Assembly: GCF_005144865.1 (NCBI RefSeq)
Contig: NZ_SWFM01000001.1
Location: 744,001-808,000, forward strand
Reading direction: 5' to 3'
Length of the DNA stretch: 64,000 bases
Source of the DNA: Guptibacillus hwajinpoensis
GTDB taxonomy: Bacteria > Bacillota > Bacilli > Bacillales > Guptibacillaceae
The translations under genes and the position numbers were made by a program. The notes under the pieces are model-generated. The model worked only from the letters and a program-made list of their open reading frames with translations. It was not told the origin of the DNA and ran no database searches. Position 1 is the stretch's first letter; each line of letters starts with the position of its first letter. Positions 54,343 to 62,221 of this stretch are shown here, in pieces.

Positions 54343-54476
54343 GGATAAGCTTTTTTTGTAACCTATTTTAAATGGGCTAACCCTACCATTTGATTTTTTT
54401 AATAGTAAATCGTTGTCCTTCTCATAAATGAAATGAAACGAAAAATAAAGAGATCAGCTGAATAATAGTGTAAAAG

Positions 54477-54507
54477 CATAATGTTTGCGCTTACACTGTT
54501 CAAATAG
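54477..54507. promoter_or_regulatory. Operator-like inverted repeat upstream of the SulP gene
   Basis: Arms AGTGTAAAAGCA (54477-54488) and TGCGCTTACACT (54496-54507) match at 10 of 12 positions around a 7-nt spacer. It is 28 nt upstream of a TATAAT (54535-54540). No T run follows, so a protein-binding site is more likely than a terminator. Confidence 0.5.
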
Positions 54508-54609
54508 CGAATCGTCATATTTCTTATTCCTGCGTATAATTCATTTTGTTTTGAACGGTTTACCTTTCTGAGGTGGAAAGGAATACGCAGATAAAAGGAA
54601 GTGTACTAT

Positions 54610-56073
54610 TTGTCAACACAGCAACTTAAAAATGAATGGTTTTCGAACGTCCGTGGAGACGTTATGGCGGGTCTAGTCGTCGCCCTGGCCCTTATTCCAG
54701 AGGCTATCGCCTTTTCTATAATGGCAGGTGTCGATCCGATGGTAGGGTTATACGCCTCCTTCTGTATCGCAGTTGTTATTTCATTTACTGGTGGGAGACC
54801 GGGAATGATCTCAGCCGCTACAGGTGCAATGGCTGTCCTGATGGTTACACTTGTAGCTGAGCACGGTTTGCAATATTTACTCGCTGCTACAATTCTAACC
54901 GGTGTATTGCAAATACTAATGGGCGTATTAAAGCTCGGGAAATTCATGAAATTCATTCCACGCTCGGTCATGATAGGATTTGTAAATGCTCTTGCGATAC
55001 TAATATTCAGTTCACAGCTACCTCATTTTGTAGGTGAGTCATGGCCAATGTATCTAATGGTAGCTGGGGCTCTTGCAATCATCTACCTCCTCCCTCGCGT
55101 ATCTAAAGCTGTGCCTTCTCCACTAATTGCGATCATTGTCATTACAATCATTGCGATTATGAGTGGGAGTGGCGTTAGAACGGTAGGAGACATGGGCGAG
55201 CTTACTCAAGCCTTTCCTCTTTTCTTGATTCCAACCATTCCATTTAATATTGAAACACTAATGATCATCTTCCCTTATTCACTTGCTTTATCACTTGTGG
55301 GATTACTAGAATCCTTCTTAACTGCATCCATTGTTGATGACATGACAGATACTGAAAGTGATAAGAATCGTGAAGCAAAAGGACAGGGTGTTGCAAACAT
55401 AGTTAGTGGATTCTTTGGTGGAATGGCTGGTTGTGCGATGATTGGCCAATCTGTTATTAACGTTAAATCCGGTGGAAGAGGACGCCTTTCTACACTTGTG
55501 GCAGGTTCTTTTCTAATGTTTTTAATTCTTGTAATGGGCGACATAGTGAGTAGAATACCACTTGCAGCGCTTGTTGGTGTCATGATTATGGTATCAATTG
55601 GAACATTTGATTGGTCTTCACTTATGAATCTTCACCGTCTTCCGAAGTCGGATGCACTCGTCATGGTTGTCACCGTTCTAACGGTTCTATTTACCCACAA
55701 CCTTGCTAGTGGCGTTCTTGCTGGAATTGTACTAAGTGCTTTGTTCTTTGCCGCTAAAATTTCTAAAGTTCATGTAAGCAGCACACTAGATGATGCAAAT
55801 AATCGACGTATTTATGAAGTATCTGGACAAATCTTTTTCGCATCTGTTACGGATCTACTAAAAGAATTCGATTATAAAGAAAACATTAGCCGCGTAGAAA
55901 TCTCGCTAACGGACGCTCACCTATGGGACGATTCAGCTGTTGGAGCGATTGATAAGATTTACTCCAAATTTGTCCAAAATGGGATTTCTGTTAAATTTAT
56001 TGGACTTAACGAAGCTAGTTCAACGTTAATGGACAAATTGTCTGAGAATAAATCAAATAACATCGCCTCTTAA
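54610..56073 (+). CDS. SulP/SLC26 family inorganic anion transporter
   Basis: A 487-residue SulP transporter. About ten to fourteen membrane helices fill residues 10-375 and a cytosolic STAS domain spans about 395-485. SulP signatures [27 protein letters not shown] and [17 protein letters not shown] are clear. Such proteins carry sulfate, bicarbonate or other anions; I cannot tell which. TTG at 54610 has AAAGGA at 10-nt spacing; the in-frame GTG at 54601 is too close. An operator-like palindrome lies upstream. Confidence 0.87.
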   Translation: MSTQQLKNEWFSNVRGDVMAGLVVALALIPEAIAFSIMAGVDPMVGLYASFCIAVVISFTGGRPGMISAATGAMAVLMVTLVAEHGLQYLLAATILTGVLQILMGVLKLGKFMKFIPRSVMIGFVNALAILIFSSQLPHFVGESWPMYLMVAGALAIIYLLPRVSKAVPSPLIAIIVITIIAIMSGSGVRTVGDMGELTQAFPLFLIPTIPFNIETLMIIFPYSLALSLVGLLESFLTASIVDDMTDTESDKNREAKGQGVANIVSGFFGGMAGCAMIGQSVINVKSGGRGRLSTLVAGSFLMFLILVMGDIVSRIPLAALVGVMIMVSIGTFDWSSLMNLHRLPKSDALVMVVTVLTVLFTHNLASGVLAGIVLSALFFAAKISKVHVSSTLDDANNRRIYEVSGQIFFASVTDLLKEFDYKENISRVEISLTDAHLWDDSAVGAIDKIYSKFVQNGISVKFIGLNEASSTLMDKLSENKSNNIAS

Positions 56074-56077
56074 TATT

Positions 56078-56189
56078 AGGCGGTTTTAATAAACGTCGTC
56101 GCAATAAGAATAGTAATTGATGCTCCAATCAATTTGATATGTGAATTTTAAACAATACCTACTTCAGAACACATTCTTTCACAATAATC
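56078..56189 (+). repeat. Intergenic element, empty form, degenerate
   Basis: GTTTTAATAAACGTCGTCGCAATAAGAATAGTAATTGATGC-TCCAATCAATTTG... follows the same order as the other empty copies but is more diverged, and its right end is weak. Confidence 0.45.
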
Positions 56190-56194
56190 CTATG

Positions 56195-56232
56195 AAAAAA
56201 GGAACTTCTCTACTGTGAGAAGTTCCTTTTTT
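56195..56232. terminator. Bidirectional terminator
   Basis: AAAAAAGGAACTTCTC (56195-56210) and GAGAAGTTCCTTTTTT (56217-56232) form a perfect 16-bp stem. It ends the 46-aa gene on the minus strand. Confidence 0.9.
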
Positions 56233-56257
56233 ATATCGTTCATGTAAGTCACAAGAG

Positions 56258-56398
56258 TCAAATGAAAAGAGATAATAAATAAATAAGAGCTCCGAGGCTA
56301 GCGATCGAATAATTAAAAAGGCGATTGTTCTCAGACCAATTCGTTTCAGCGTTGAATTTTTCAAAGGCAAGCATCCGATAGTTCGTCTCGCTTTTCAT
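56258..56398 (-). CDS. Small protein with C-terminal membrane helix (46 aa)
   Basis: A 46-residue ORF starting MKSETNYRMLAFEKFNAET and ending LYYLL-type hydrophobic sequence (SIASLGALIYLLSLFI). The first 28 residues are polar and the last 17 form a membrane helix, so it is probably tail-anchored. AAAGGA lies 10 nt before ATG 56398. A -35 TTACAA/-10 TAGAAT pair at 17-bp spacing precedes it with a cre over the -35, and a perfect terminator follows. No known family recognised. A longer overlapping frame at 56179-56370 on this strand runs through the terminator and is not supported. Confidence 0.65.
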   Translation of the reverse strand: MKSETNYRMLAFEKFNAETNWSENNRLFNYSIASLGALIYLLSLFI

Positions 56399-56422
56399 CC
56401 TCAACACTTCCTTTGTTAGATT

Positions 56423-56451
56423 ATTCTAACTATTCCTTTCTAATATTGTAA
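56423..56451 (-). promoter_or_regulatory. Candidate sigma-A promoter of the 46-aa gene
   Basis: Minus-strand TTACAA (56451-56446) and TAGAAT (56428-56423) with exactly 17 bp between them, 25 nt upstream of the start codon. Confidence 0.5.
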
Positions 56452-56460
56452 GCGCTTTCT
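56447..56460. promoter_or_regulatory. Candidate cre (CcpA) site
   Basis: TGTAAGCGCTTTCT matches 13 of 14 positions of TGWAANCGNTNWCA and overlaps the -35 hexamer of the 46-aa gene, so glucose repression of that gene is predicted. Confidence 0.6.
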
Positions 56461-56486
56461 GAAACTGTGTAAAGGAATTCCCCATA

Positions 56487-56508
56487 AAAAAAGCGCTACA
56501 TTAGCGCT
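56487..56508 (-). terminator. Terminator overlapping the end of the PAS kinase gene
   Basis: On the minus strand AGCGCTA/TAGCGCT pair around a 3-nt loop, followed by seven T. The stop codon lies inside the hairpin. Confidence 0.7.
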
Positions 56509-58447
56509 CTCGAATATTTCTCTCATTTGGTAAAGTTATTGTAACGACGGTTCCTTTTCCTTCCTTGCTATCAATAAAGAATGTGCCTTGATGATTCTGA
56601 ACAATTCGACGGCAAATCATCAGCCCAAGTCCGTTTCCTTTTTTCTTTGTTGTATAGAAAGGCTCACCTAAATGCGACAGTTGGTGTTCAGGGATACCGG
56701 GACCATTATCACGTATTTCAATCATCACTTCATCATTTGTTGAGTATAAAGAGATGGTAATAACACCACCATTCGGCATCGCTTCAATTCCATTCTTTAT
56801 AACATTGATTAGAACCTGTTTAATTTGATTTTCACTACAAGAGATTTCTCGAAGATCATGGATTACTCTTGTGTAAATTTGAACATTGTTTAAAATAGCC
56901 TGTGTTTCAATAAGGGTACAAACATTTGCAATAAGATCCTGAATATTTGTTACTTCATACGTTACAGCTTGGGGTCTAGCTAGTACCATAAATTCATTTA
57001 CGATCATATTAATCCGATCAAGCTCAGATAACATAATCTCAATAAATTCTTGATCATTCTCATCTTTACGTCTTGACTTCAATATTTGCGTAAATCCTTT
57101 TAGTGAGGTTAATGGGTTTCGTATTTCATGCGCAACACCAGCAGCTAACTCTCCTATAACTGATAATTTATCTGATGTTCGAAGTAGTTCCTCTGCCTGT
57201 TTCCTATCAGTAATGTCTTTCCGTATGTAAACATATTGATATGGAACTCCTCCATCATTTAAAAATGGTACAATCGTCGTATCAACCCAAAAATCTTTTC
57301 CCTCTTTTGTTATGTTATTAATTTCCCCCTTCCAAACTGCACCAGATTGAATCGTGCTTCGCAAATCATCAAAAAAAGAGGGCGGGTGGTAGCCTGAGTC
57401 AAGAAGAAGATGATCTTTCCCAAGTAGCTCATCTTCTTTATACCCTGTAATCTCGCAAAATTTATCATTTACAGAAGTAATTTTGCCTTCCTCATCCGTG
57501 ACAGAAACTAACGCACTCTCATCAAGTGCATACTTCAAATCTTTTAATTGTTTCAAGGTATTCTGTAATTCTCTCTCTGCTCGTTTTTTTTCTGTAATAT
57601 CTCTTGATACAACAACGAGAATTCGCTCCTCATGTATACCAAACGGGATAAGAGTAGCTCGATCTTCAAGAGTAATCCAGGAACCATTTGCATGTTTCCT
57701 TCTAAATTCAACTACTTGCGGATATCTACTAGTATTTTGCAATAAATCCGCAACAATATTCTGGTCATCAGGATGTACATCCAACTTAATTGAACTTCCA
57801 GTATAATAGTCAGGCGGGTACCCAAGAATATTCTGATGAGAAGGCGATGCATAAGTAACGAGATCTCTCTCTAAGTTAACTAGACTTATTAACTCAGATG
57901 TATGTTCAGCGATTAATCTATATTTTTCTTGGCTATCTCGAAGAGCTAGAGCATTTTCTCTCTCATCTGTAATATCCCTTACAATCGTAAAAACACCATC
58001 AACAGAATTCTCGATATAGAATGGAATATTGACTAATTCCACATCAAATGGAACTCCTTCATTGTTGAGAAAAGTTGTTTGAAGGTGTGTAACATGTCCT
58101 TCTAATGTCAGTCGAAACGACTTGGTTACCCGCTCATGATCTGTCTGGAGAATAAACCTGGTATAATGCTTATTAATAATATCTTCTCTATCCTGCCGAG
58201 AAAGCTTATGACCAAACTCATTGAGGTCTGTTACATGTCCGTTCAAATCAAGTGAATACATCACGCCAGGATAATGGACAAATAGCGATTCGAATTTTTG
58301 AAAATCTTTGTAAAGTTGATAGAATTCGCTTTTATCGATTACAATACTATCTGAATGACTCACCATTATTCCCTCCCCCGAGCATGAAAATTCCATATCA
58401 TGTAACTTTTCGACTTTAATGTTCTCTATTCCTTCTTTGTTCTCCAT
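56501..58447 (-). CDS. Multi-PAS sensor histidine kinase (sporulation-kinase-like)
   Basis: A 648-residue soluble kinase with three PAS domains (about 50-160, 170-290, 300-420). The HisKA domain follows with the phosphoacceptor His in GVAHEIRNPLTSLKG. The HATPase domain has the N box NVIKNGIEAM, G1 IRDNGPGIP, and G2 KGNGLGLMICRR. It lacks membrane helices and an adjacent response regulator, as do KinA and KinE, which feed the Spo0F-Spo0A phosphorelay. A Spo0E-like phosphatase gene lies 325 bp upstream on the same strand. Assignment to sporulation control is inference. Confidence 0.88.
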   Translation of the reverse strand: MENKEGIENIKVEKLHDMEFSCSGEGIMVSHSDSIVIDKSEFYQLYKDFQKFESLFVHYPGVMYSLDLNGHVTDLNEFGHKLSRQDREDIINKHYTRFILQTDHERVTKSFRLTLEGHVTHLQTTFLNNEGVPFDVELVNIPFYIENSVDGVFTIVRDITDERENALALRDSQEKYRLIAEHTSELISLVNLERDLVTYASPSHQNILGYPPDYYTGSSIKLDVHPDDQNIVADLLQNTSRYPQVVEFRRKHANGSWITLEDRATLIPFGIHEERILVVVSRDITEKKRAERELQNTLKQLKDLKYALDESALVSVTDEEGKITSVNDKFCEITGYKEDELLGKDHLLLDSGYHPPSFFDDLRSTIQSGAVWKGEINNITKEGKDFWVDTTIVPFLNDGGVPYQYVYIRKDITDRKQAEELLRTSDKLSVIGELAAGVAHEIRNPLTSLKGFTQILKSRRKDENDQEFIEIMLSELDRINMIVNEFMVLARPQAVTYEVTNIQDLIANVCTLIETQAILNNVQIYTRVIHDLREISCSENQIKQVLINVIKNGIEAMPNGGVITISLYSTNDEVMIEIRDNGPGIPEHQLSHLGEPFYTTKKKGNGLGLMICRRIVQNHQGTFFIDSKEGKGTVVTITLPNERNIRER

Positions 58448-58471
58448 AAAGTTACGAAATCCAACAAAAAA

Positions 58472-58489
58472 AGCCGTCCTTAACGGCTC
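58472..58489 (-). terminator. Terminator of the 79-aa gene
   Basis: On the minus strand AGCCGT/ACGGCT short stem with T run; it overlaps the end of the gene at 58480. Confidence 0.6.
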
Positions 58490-58719
58490 TTATACTGATC
58501 CATTTGATCAGACCCATTTCTCCATGCCTCTTCATTCCGAATCGCAAACTGGAGCCAGTCCTCATTGCCATTATAGTTAGAATCATTCCATTCTCTAAAA
58601 TGAACAACTGATTGAAAGATCTCGCCTTGAATAGACTCAATAAGCTGATTTCGTTTAGGATGTTCTTCTATCCAATCAAACAACTCTTTTGTGAGAATTG
58701 CTTTAAGATCAATTTTCAT
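58480..58719 (-). CDS. Small acidic protein (79 aa), unknown
   Basis: A 79-residue protein beginning MKIDLKAILTKELFDWIEEHP, acidic, with several Trp, no membrane segment. I recognise no family. ATG follows GGAGGAAACCC. It lies 52 nt after the Spo0E-like gene and before the PAS kinase on the same strand, separated from the kinase by a terminator. Confidence 0.65.
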   Translation of the reverse strand: MKIDLKAILTKELFDWIEEHPKRNQLIESIQGEIFQSVVHFREWNDSNYNGNEDWLQFAIRNEEAWRNGSDQMDQYKSR

Positions 58720-58771
58720 TGGGTTTCCTCCTTTACTTCACAACACAGGAAGAAAAAAACAGAATCCAGTT

Positions 58772-58927
58772 TCATAGTACTCTTTCATTATGGTGCTTTG
58801 TTTGCATTAAGGCATTTAGTAACCGGTCTAGCTCCTGACTACAACGAATGGTTTTCTCTGATGCAAATCCGTAACGTCCTGCCATATCAAACATTTCTCT
58901 ACGCTTCTTTTCAATTGCATCATACAT
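58772..58927 (-). CDS. Spo0E-like aspartyl-phosphate phosphatase (51 aa)
   Basis: A 51-residue ORF: MYDAIEKKRREMFDMAGRYG, then FASEKTIRCSQELDRLLNAL. The Ser-Gln-Glu-Leu-Asp motif at residues 30-34 is the signature of Spo0E-family phosphatases, which remove phosphate from Spo0A~P to delay sporulation. The surrounding pattern of an amphipathic helical hairpin and the length (50-60) also fit. ATG at 58927 has GGAGG with 8-nt spacing. It is too short for common ORF cut-offs. Located upstream of a sporulation-type histidine kinase. Confidence 0.85.
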   Translation of the reverse strand: MYDAIEKKRREMFDMAGRYGFASEKTIRCSQELDRLLNALMQTKHHNERVL

Positions 58928-59183
58928 CTCTCATTCCTCCTCATGCCAATACATAACCATTATGCCCATTTCCAGAAGAATTCAAAACGTTTTCGACGAA
59001 ACTTCTTATTCTATGGCAGAAGTAGCAATAAGTAGACATATTTTTTACTATTTGAGTTATGCTGGTATGATACGAGTTCAGGCGCTAGGAAACCGTTCTC
59101 TTATTCCTTACGTGCTTGTATACTTCTCTTATTCCCGTTTTCTCATGGTTTAATCCACAGTTTCATCAAAGGCAAGCCACACG

Positions 59184-59672
59184 TTACCTTTTCCACTCTT
59201 TTTTTATCATTACATCAAAAGGAACTTCGCTGATTTTTGTCCTGTTAACGAAAGTTTGATTGAATTTAAATCCCTCTCTTTCATATACCTTTCTTGCTCT
59301 TTCATTAAATGAAGCAACTGTGAGACGAAAATCCTTTTCCCCAAGCTGAGCTGTTGCATAGTGAAGACCCGCTCGAAGAAAGAGCTTCCCATTACCCTTC
59401 CCTGTCTCTACTGGATCGATACCAAGACCGATATCAAGGAGATCTTCTTCATAAACACCAACTTCATGACCTGCTGGTACACGCGCAGATTTACCAAAAC
59501 AAAAGTATCCGAACAGTTTCTCCCCATTCCACACTGATACATAGGATCCATCCATTAATTCTTCAAGCACTTCATGGTTTTTAGAGAAAGTATAAAGCGA
59601 ATAAGGCTCTGGGTACGTCCAAGTTTGAATTTCTCTGGCCGATTCTAGAGTCATCGGTTGAATATGATACAT
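59184..59672 (-). CDS. GNAT family N-acetyltransferase
   Basis: A 162-residue acetyltransferase. GLGIDPVETGKGNGKLFLRAGL is motif A with the acetyl-CoA loop (G-x-G-N-G-K form). FRLTVASFNERARKVYEREGFK is motif B. Substrate is unknown. It is a single minus-strand gene 49 nt downstream of the HD hydrolase gene. ATG follows GAGGGGAG. Confidence 0.83.
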   Translation of the reverse strand: MYHIQPMTLESAREIQTWTYPEPYSLYTFSKNHEVLEELMDGSYVSVWNGEKLFGYFCFGKSARVPAGHEVGVYEEDLLDIGLGIDPVETGKGNGKLFLRAGLHYATAQLGEKDFRLTVASFNERARKVYEREGFKFNQTFVNRTKISEVPFDVMIKKEWKR

Positions 59673-59721
59673 GTTTTTAGGCTCCCCTCTTTAATAAGTT
59701 ATTGTGAAGTAGAAAGAGAAT

Positions 59722-60357
59722 TTATTTAATACCAGCCCACTCATCGTGAAATTGACTAAGGAATTCTTCCATAAATTCATGTCGCTGTTTTGCTAACTCT
59801 ATTCCTTTTTGAGTGTTCATTAACTCTTTTAAATTCAGTAACTTTTCATAGAAATGATTTATAGCAGTTGATTGTCCATTGCGATACGTCTCAGGCGTCA
59901 TTTTGTTTCTTGGTTCTATACTGGGATCATAAATCAAATCCCCTTTAGATCCCGCATAAACAAACGTTCTGGCGATTCCAATCGCTCCAATCGCATCTAA
60001 TCGATCTGCATCTTGAACTACTTGTGCTTCAAGCGTTGTAACAGGTGGACGATTGCCCCCCTTAAACGAGATAGAGGATATAATTTCAATGATATGGTTA
60101 CGGTCTTCTTCGTTCACATCGCCAAGTAAATTTACTACTTCCTTTATGCCTTCAGCTTCTGATGAAGCTATTTTATCGTCAGCGAGATCGTGAACGAGAG
60201 CTGCCGCTATACAAACAAAATGATTTGCACCTTCTGCCTTAGCAATAACTTCAGAATGTTGGACTACCCTTTCAATATGATGCCAATCGTGGCCACTTCC
60301 TTCATTTTCTAATTTCTGTTTTACATAGTACCTTATGTCGTTCAATATTTGGTTCAT
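59722..60357 (-). CDS. HD domain phosphohydrolase (YpgQ/YedJ-like)
   Basis: A 211-residue HD-superfamily metal-dependent phosphohydrolase. Metal ligands: His27/His26 region in GHDWHHIERV (22-31), His56-Asp57 in LVHDLADDK, and a later Asp in VQDADRLDAIGAIG. It resembles B. subtilis YpgQ, for which nucleotide pyrophosphohydrolase activity has been described. Cytosolic. The start is ATG at 60357 with a GAGGAG site. Confidence 0.83.
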   Translation of the reverse strand: MNQILNDIRYYVKQKLENEGSGHDWHHIERVVQHSEVIAKAEGANHFVCIAAALVHDLADDKIASSEAEGIKEVVNLLGDVNEEDRNHIIEIISSISFKGGNRPPVTTLEAQVVQDADRLDAIGAIGIARTFVYAGSKGDLIYDPSIEPRNKMTPETYRNGQSTAINHFYEKLLNLKELMNTQKGIELAKQRHEFMEEFLSQFHDEWAGIK

Positions 60358-60393
60358 TTTTTTCTACTCCTCTTTTCGATTATCCAAAGAAAA

Positions 60394-60414
60394 AGGCCAG
60401 CTATTGTGCTGACC
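60394..60414 (-). terminator. Terminator of the SurA-N lipoprotein gene
   Basis: On the minus strand GGTCAGC and GCTGGCC pair with one mismatch around a 6-7 nt loop, followed by TTTTTC, just after the stop. Confidence 0.65.
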
Positions 60415-61139
60415 TATAACATTTTTTCGATTTTAGCTTTCTCCTTCAACTCATCTTTAATCTCTTGAACTTTTTCCTGTGTTTTTGTTTCAATTAAATA
60501 ATCTTTTATCCGATCTTTCATTTCATCAAAGGATGGAGGATTCTCAGCATCTTTTGTAAATTGTTCGTCATAGAATGACTTCATTTCTTCCTCAGTCACC
60601 TCAGGCTTACCGATTTTATCATTAACGAATTTATCAACTACAACAATGTCAGCATATTGACTTTCCAATTTCTCTAATGTCATTCCCTGTGCTTTCAGCG
60701 CTGCGTTTAATTCTTTCTCAGTCGAAAACTGCGCTTTAATTTGTTCTAACTCTGTTTGCACTTCTTCTTCAGAAGCTGAAAAACCTTCGTCCTTCGCTTT
60801 CTGAAGCAGAAGTTCTTGTCCAATTAAGTTATCCATTACTTCTTCTTCTATCGATTTAGCCACCTTGTCATCGGATGGATCTTTTCCACTCATTGTATAG
60901 CGAAGCTGGGTTTGTACCAGCATGGAGTTATAATCTTTCCCTTTAATCTCCTTACCGTCCACCGTCGCGACTACTTTATCCTCTTCGACCTTCATAGCTT
61001 CTAATTCTTTCTTCGTTTGGTCCATAGATGCAGACTCTTCAGAGGTAGTTGCTTCAGTATCTTTCTCACCGCTGTTGTTAGAACATGCAGCAAGGAGAAG
61101 AATGGCCACAAGCATTAATAAGCTAAACTGTTTTTTCAT
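60414..61139 (-). CDS. SurA N-terminal domain lipoprotein (PrsA-like without PPIase domain)
   Basis: A 241-residue lipoprotein with lipobox LAAC (Cys19) and an acidic Ser/Thr/Glu linker. A helical chaperone-like region follows (about 55-240; VDGKEIKGKDYNSMLVQTQLRY is the SurA_N start). The parvulin peptidyl-prolyl isomerase domain found in PrsA is absent; the chain goes directly from the N-lobe to the C-terminal helix (FYDEQFTKDAENPPSFDEMKD). A role in folding exported proteins is likely but the client is unknown. ATG at 61139 follows GGAAGGGAG. Confidence 0.82.
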   Translation of the reverse strand: MKKQFSLLMLVAILLLAACSNNSGEKDTEATTSEESASMDQTKKELEAMKVEEDKVVATVDGKEIKGKDYNSMLVQTQLRYTMSGKDPSDDKVAKSIEEEVMDNLIGQELLLQKAKDEGFSASEEEVQTELEQIKAQFSTEKELNAALKAQGMTLEKLESQYADIVVVDKFVNDKIGKPEVTEEEMKSFYDEQFTKDAENPPSFDEMKDRIKDYLIETKTQEKVQEIKDELKEKAKIEKML

Positions 61140-61253
61140 GAAGATGATAGACTCCCTTCCTTTATGACGAATCGTCTGAGTTGTTTATATTCGTTATTAT
61201 AACATTCATAAAAATGCTTTAAGAAGAATATGGGATATTTTTGTTTTTTTGTT

Positions 61254-61505
61254 AGGGAGTTTTCGAAGACATCGTTGCTTCAAGAGTAGTGTTTGATTTC
61301 CGCTCCAGGATGCTCGCTTTCCGCGGGGCGGGACGCTTGAGCCTCCTCGACGCGCAAGAACATCGCGCCTGCGCGATCTCACCTGTCCGCTAGTCCCGCA
61401 GGAGTCGAGCACCTTCCGCTCCAATCAGCTAAGTGGGGTTCTCTATAGAAAATCTTTTAAAAGCAATAATCTTTTAAAAGCAATAATCTTTTAGAAAAGA
61501 GCCAT
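61254..61505 (+). repeat. Nested intergenic element with GC-rich core, copy 3
   Basis: The core at 61308-61413 (106 bp, middle altered relative to copies 1 and 2) has termini GGATGCTCG/CGAGCACC. It is flanked by perfect 10-bp direct repeats TTCCGCTCCA at 61298-61307 and 61414-61423. The right outer part has a tandem duplication of AAAAGCAATAATCTTTT. It lies between the lipoprotein gene and the end of the ABC permease gene. Confidence 0.8.
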
Positions 61506-61515
61506 TAATTAAGAA

Positions 61516-61540
61516 AAACCCCTGGATTTCTCAGGGGTTT
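61516..61540. terminator. Terminator of the amino-acid ABC genes
   Basis: AAACCCCTG (61516-61524) and CAGGGGTTT (61532-61540) form a 9-bp stem. On the minus strand a TTTTTCTT tract follows, so transcription ends right after the permease gene. Confidence 0.85.
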
Positions 61541-62216
61541 AATGTACATAATGATATCTTTTTTCTAATAGGTCCTGTATAAATGACACACAAACACAAA
61601 CTGCCCAATAGATAAGTGCGACCAAAATGTACATTGTCATAAAGTCGAACTCTCTCCCGCCTACAATCTTTGCATGATGAAGCAATTCAGGGACGGTAAT
61701 AACCGCTGCAAGTGAAGAAGCTTTGATTAGATCTAACATCACATTTGAAAGAGGAGGAATCGCAATCCGCGTTGCCTGTGGAAGGACCACTTGTCGCATC
61801 GTTGTCCAGTAAGACATACCGAGTGCAGTAGATGCTTCCCACTGTCCTTTTTCTACTGATGAAAGGGCAGAACGCTGAATCTCTGCTATATAGGCAGCAC
61901 TGTTTAAGCTAAAGCCAATCAATGCTGAAGTCAGAGCGGAGAATTCAATCCCCACTACAGGAAGTCCAAAATAAAGAATATAAAGAAAGACTAGAATAGG
62001 GGTTCCTCTCATAAAGGAAATATATAGTCGAGCAGGATAGCGAAGTGCTTTCCATTTTGACATTCTTCCGAGCGCAAGAAACAGCCCCATTACTAGACCA
62101 ATGATCATTCCTACTAATGAAATTAAAAGCGTTAGGCCAAGTCCTTGAACAACATAAGGAAACGACTTTATCGCAAGACCCGCATCAAATAAGTATTCCC
62201 ATTGTATATCAAACAC
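61539..62216 (-). CDS. Polar amino-acid ABC transporter permease (TcyB-like)
   Basis: A 225-residue HisM/GlnP-type permease with five hydrophobic segments. The EAA loop EKGQWEASTALGMSYWTTMRQVVLPQ contacts the ATPase. It is similar to cystine or polar amino-acid permeases (TcyB). It begins 5 nt after the binding-protein gene. The usual next gene, the ATPase, is absent: a strong terminator and a repeat element follow at once. Confidence 0.87.
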   Translation of the reverse strand: MFDIQWEYLFDAGLAIKSFPYVVQGLGLTLLISLVGMIIGLVMGLFLALGRMSKWKALRYPARLYISFMRGTPILVFLYILYFGLPVVGIEFSALTSALIGFSLNSAAYIAEIQRSALSSVEKGQWEASTALGMSYWTTMRQVVLPQATRIAIPPLSNVMLDLIKASSLAAVITVPELLHHAKIVGGREFDFMTMYILVALIYWAVCVCVSFIQDLLEKRYHYVH

Positions 62217-62221
62217 TTGAT

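Noticed and set aside
56179-56370. 63-codon minus-strand frame overlapping the 46-aa gene
   Set aside because: It runs through the perfect terminator hairpin at 56195-56232 and lacks a ribosome binding site; the other frame has promoter, site and membrane helix.
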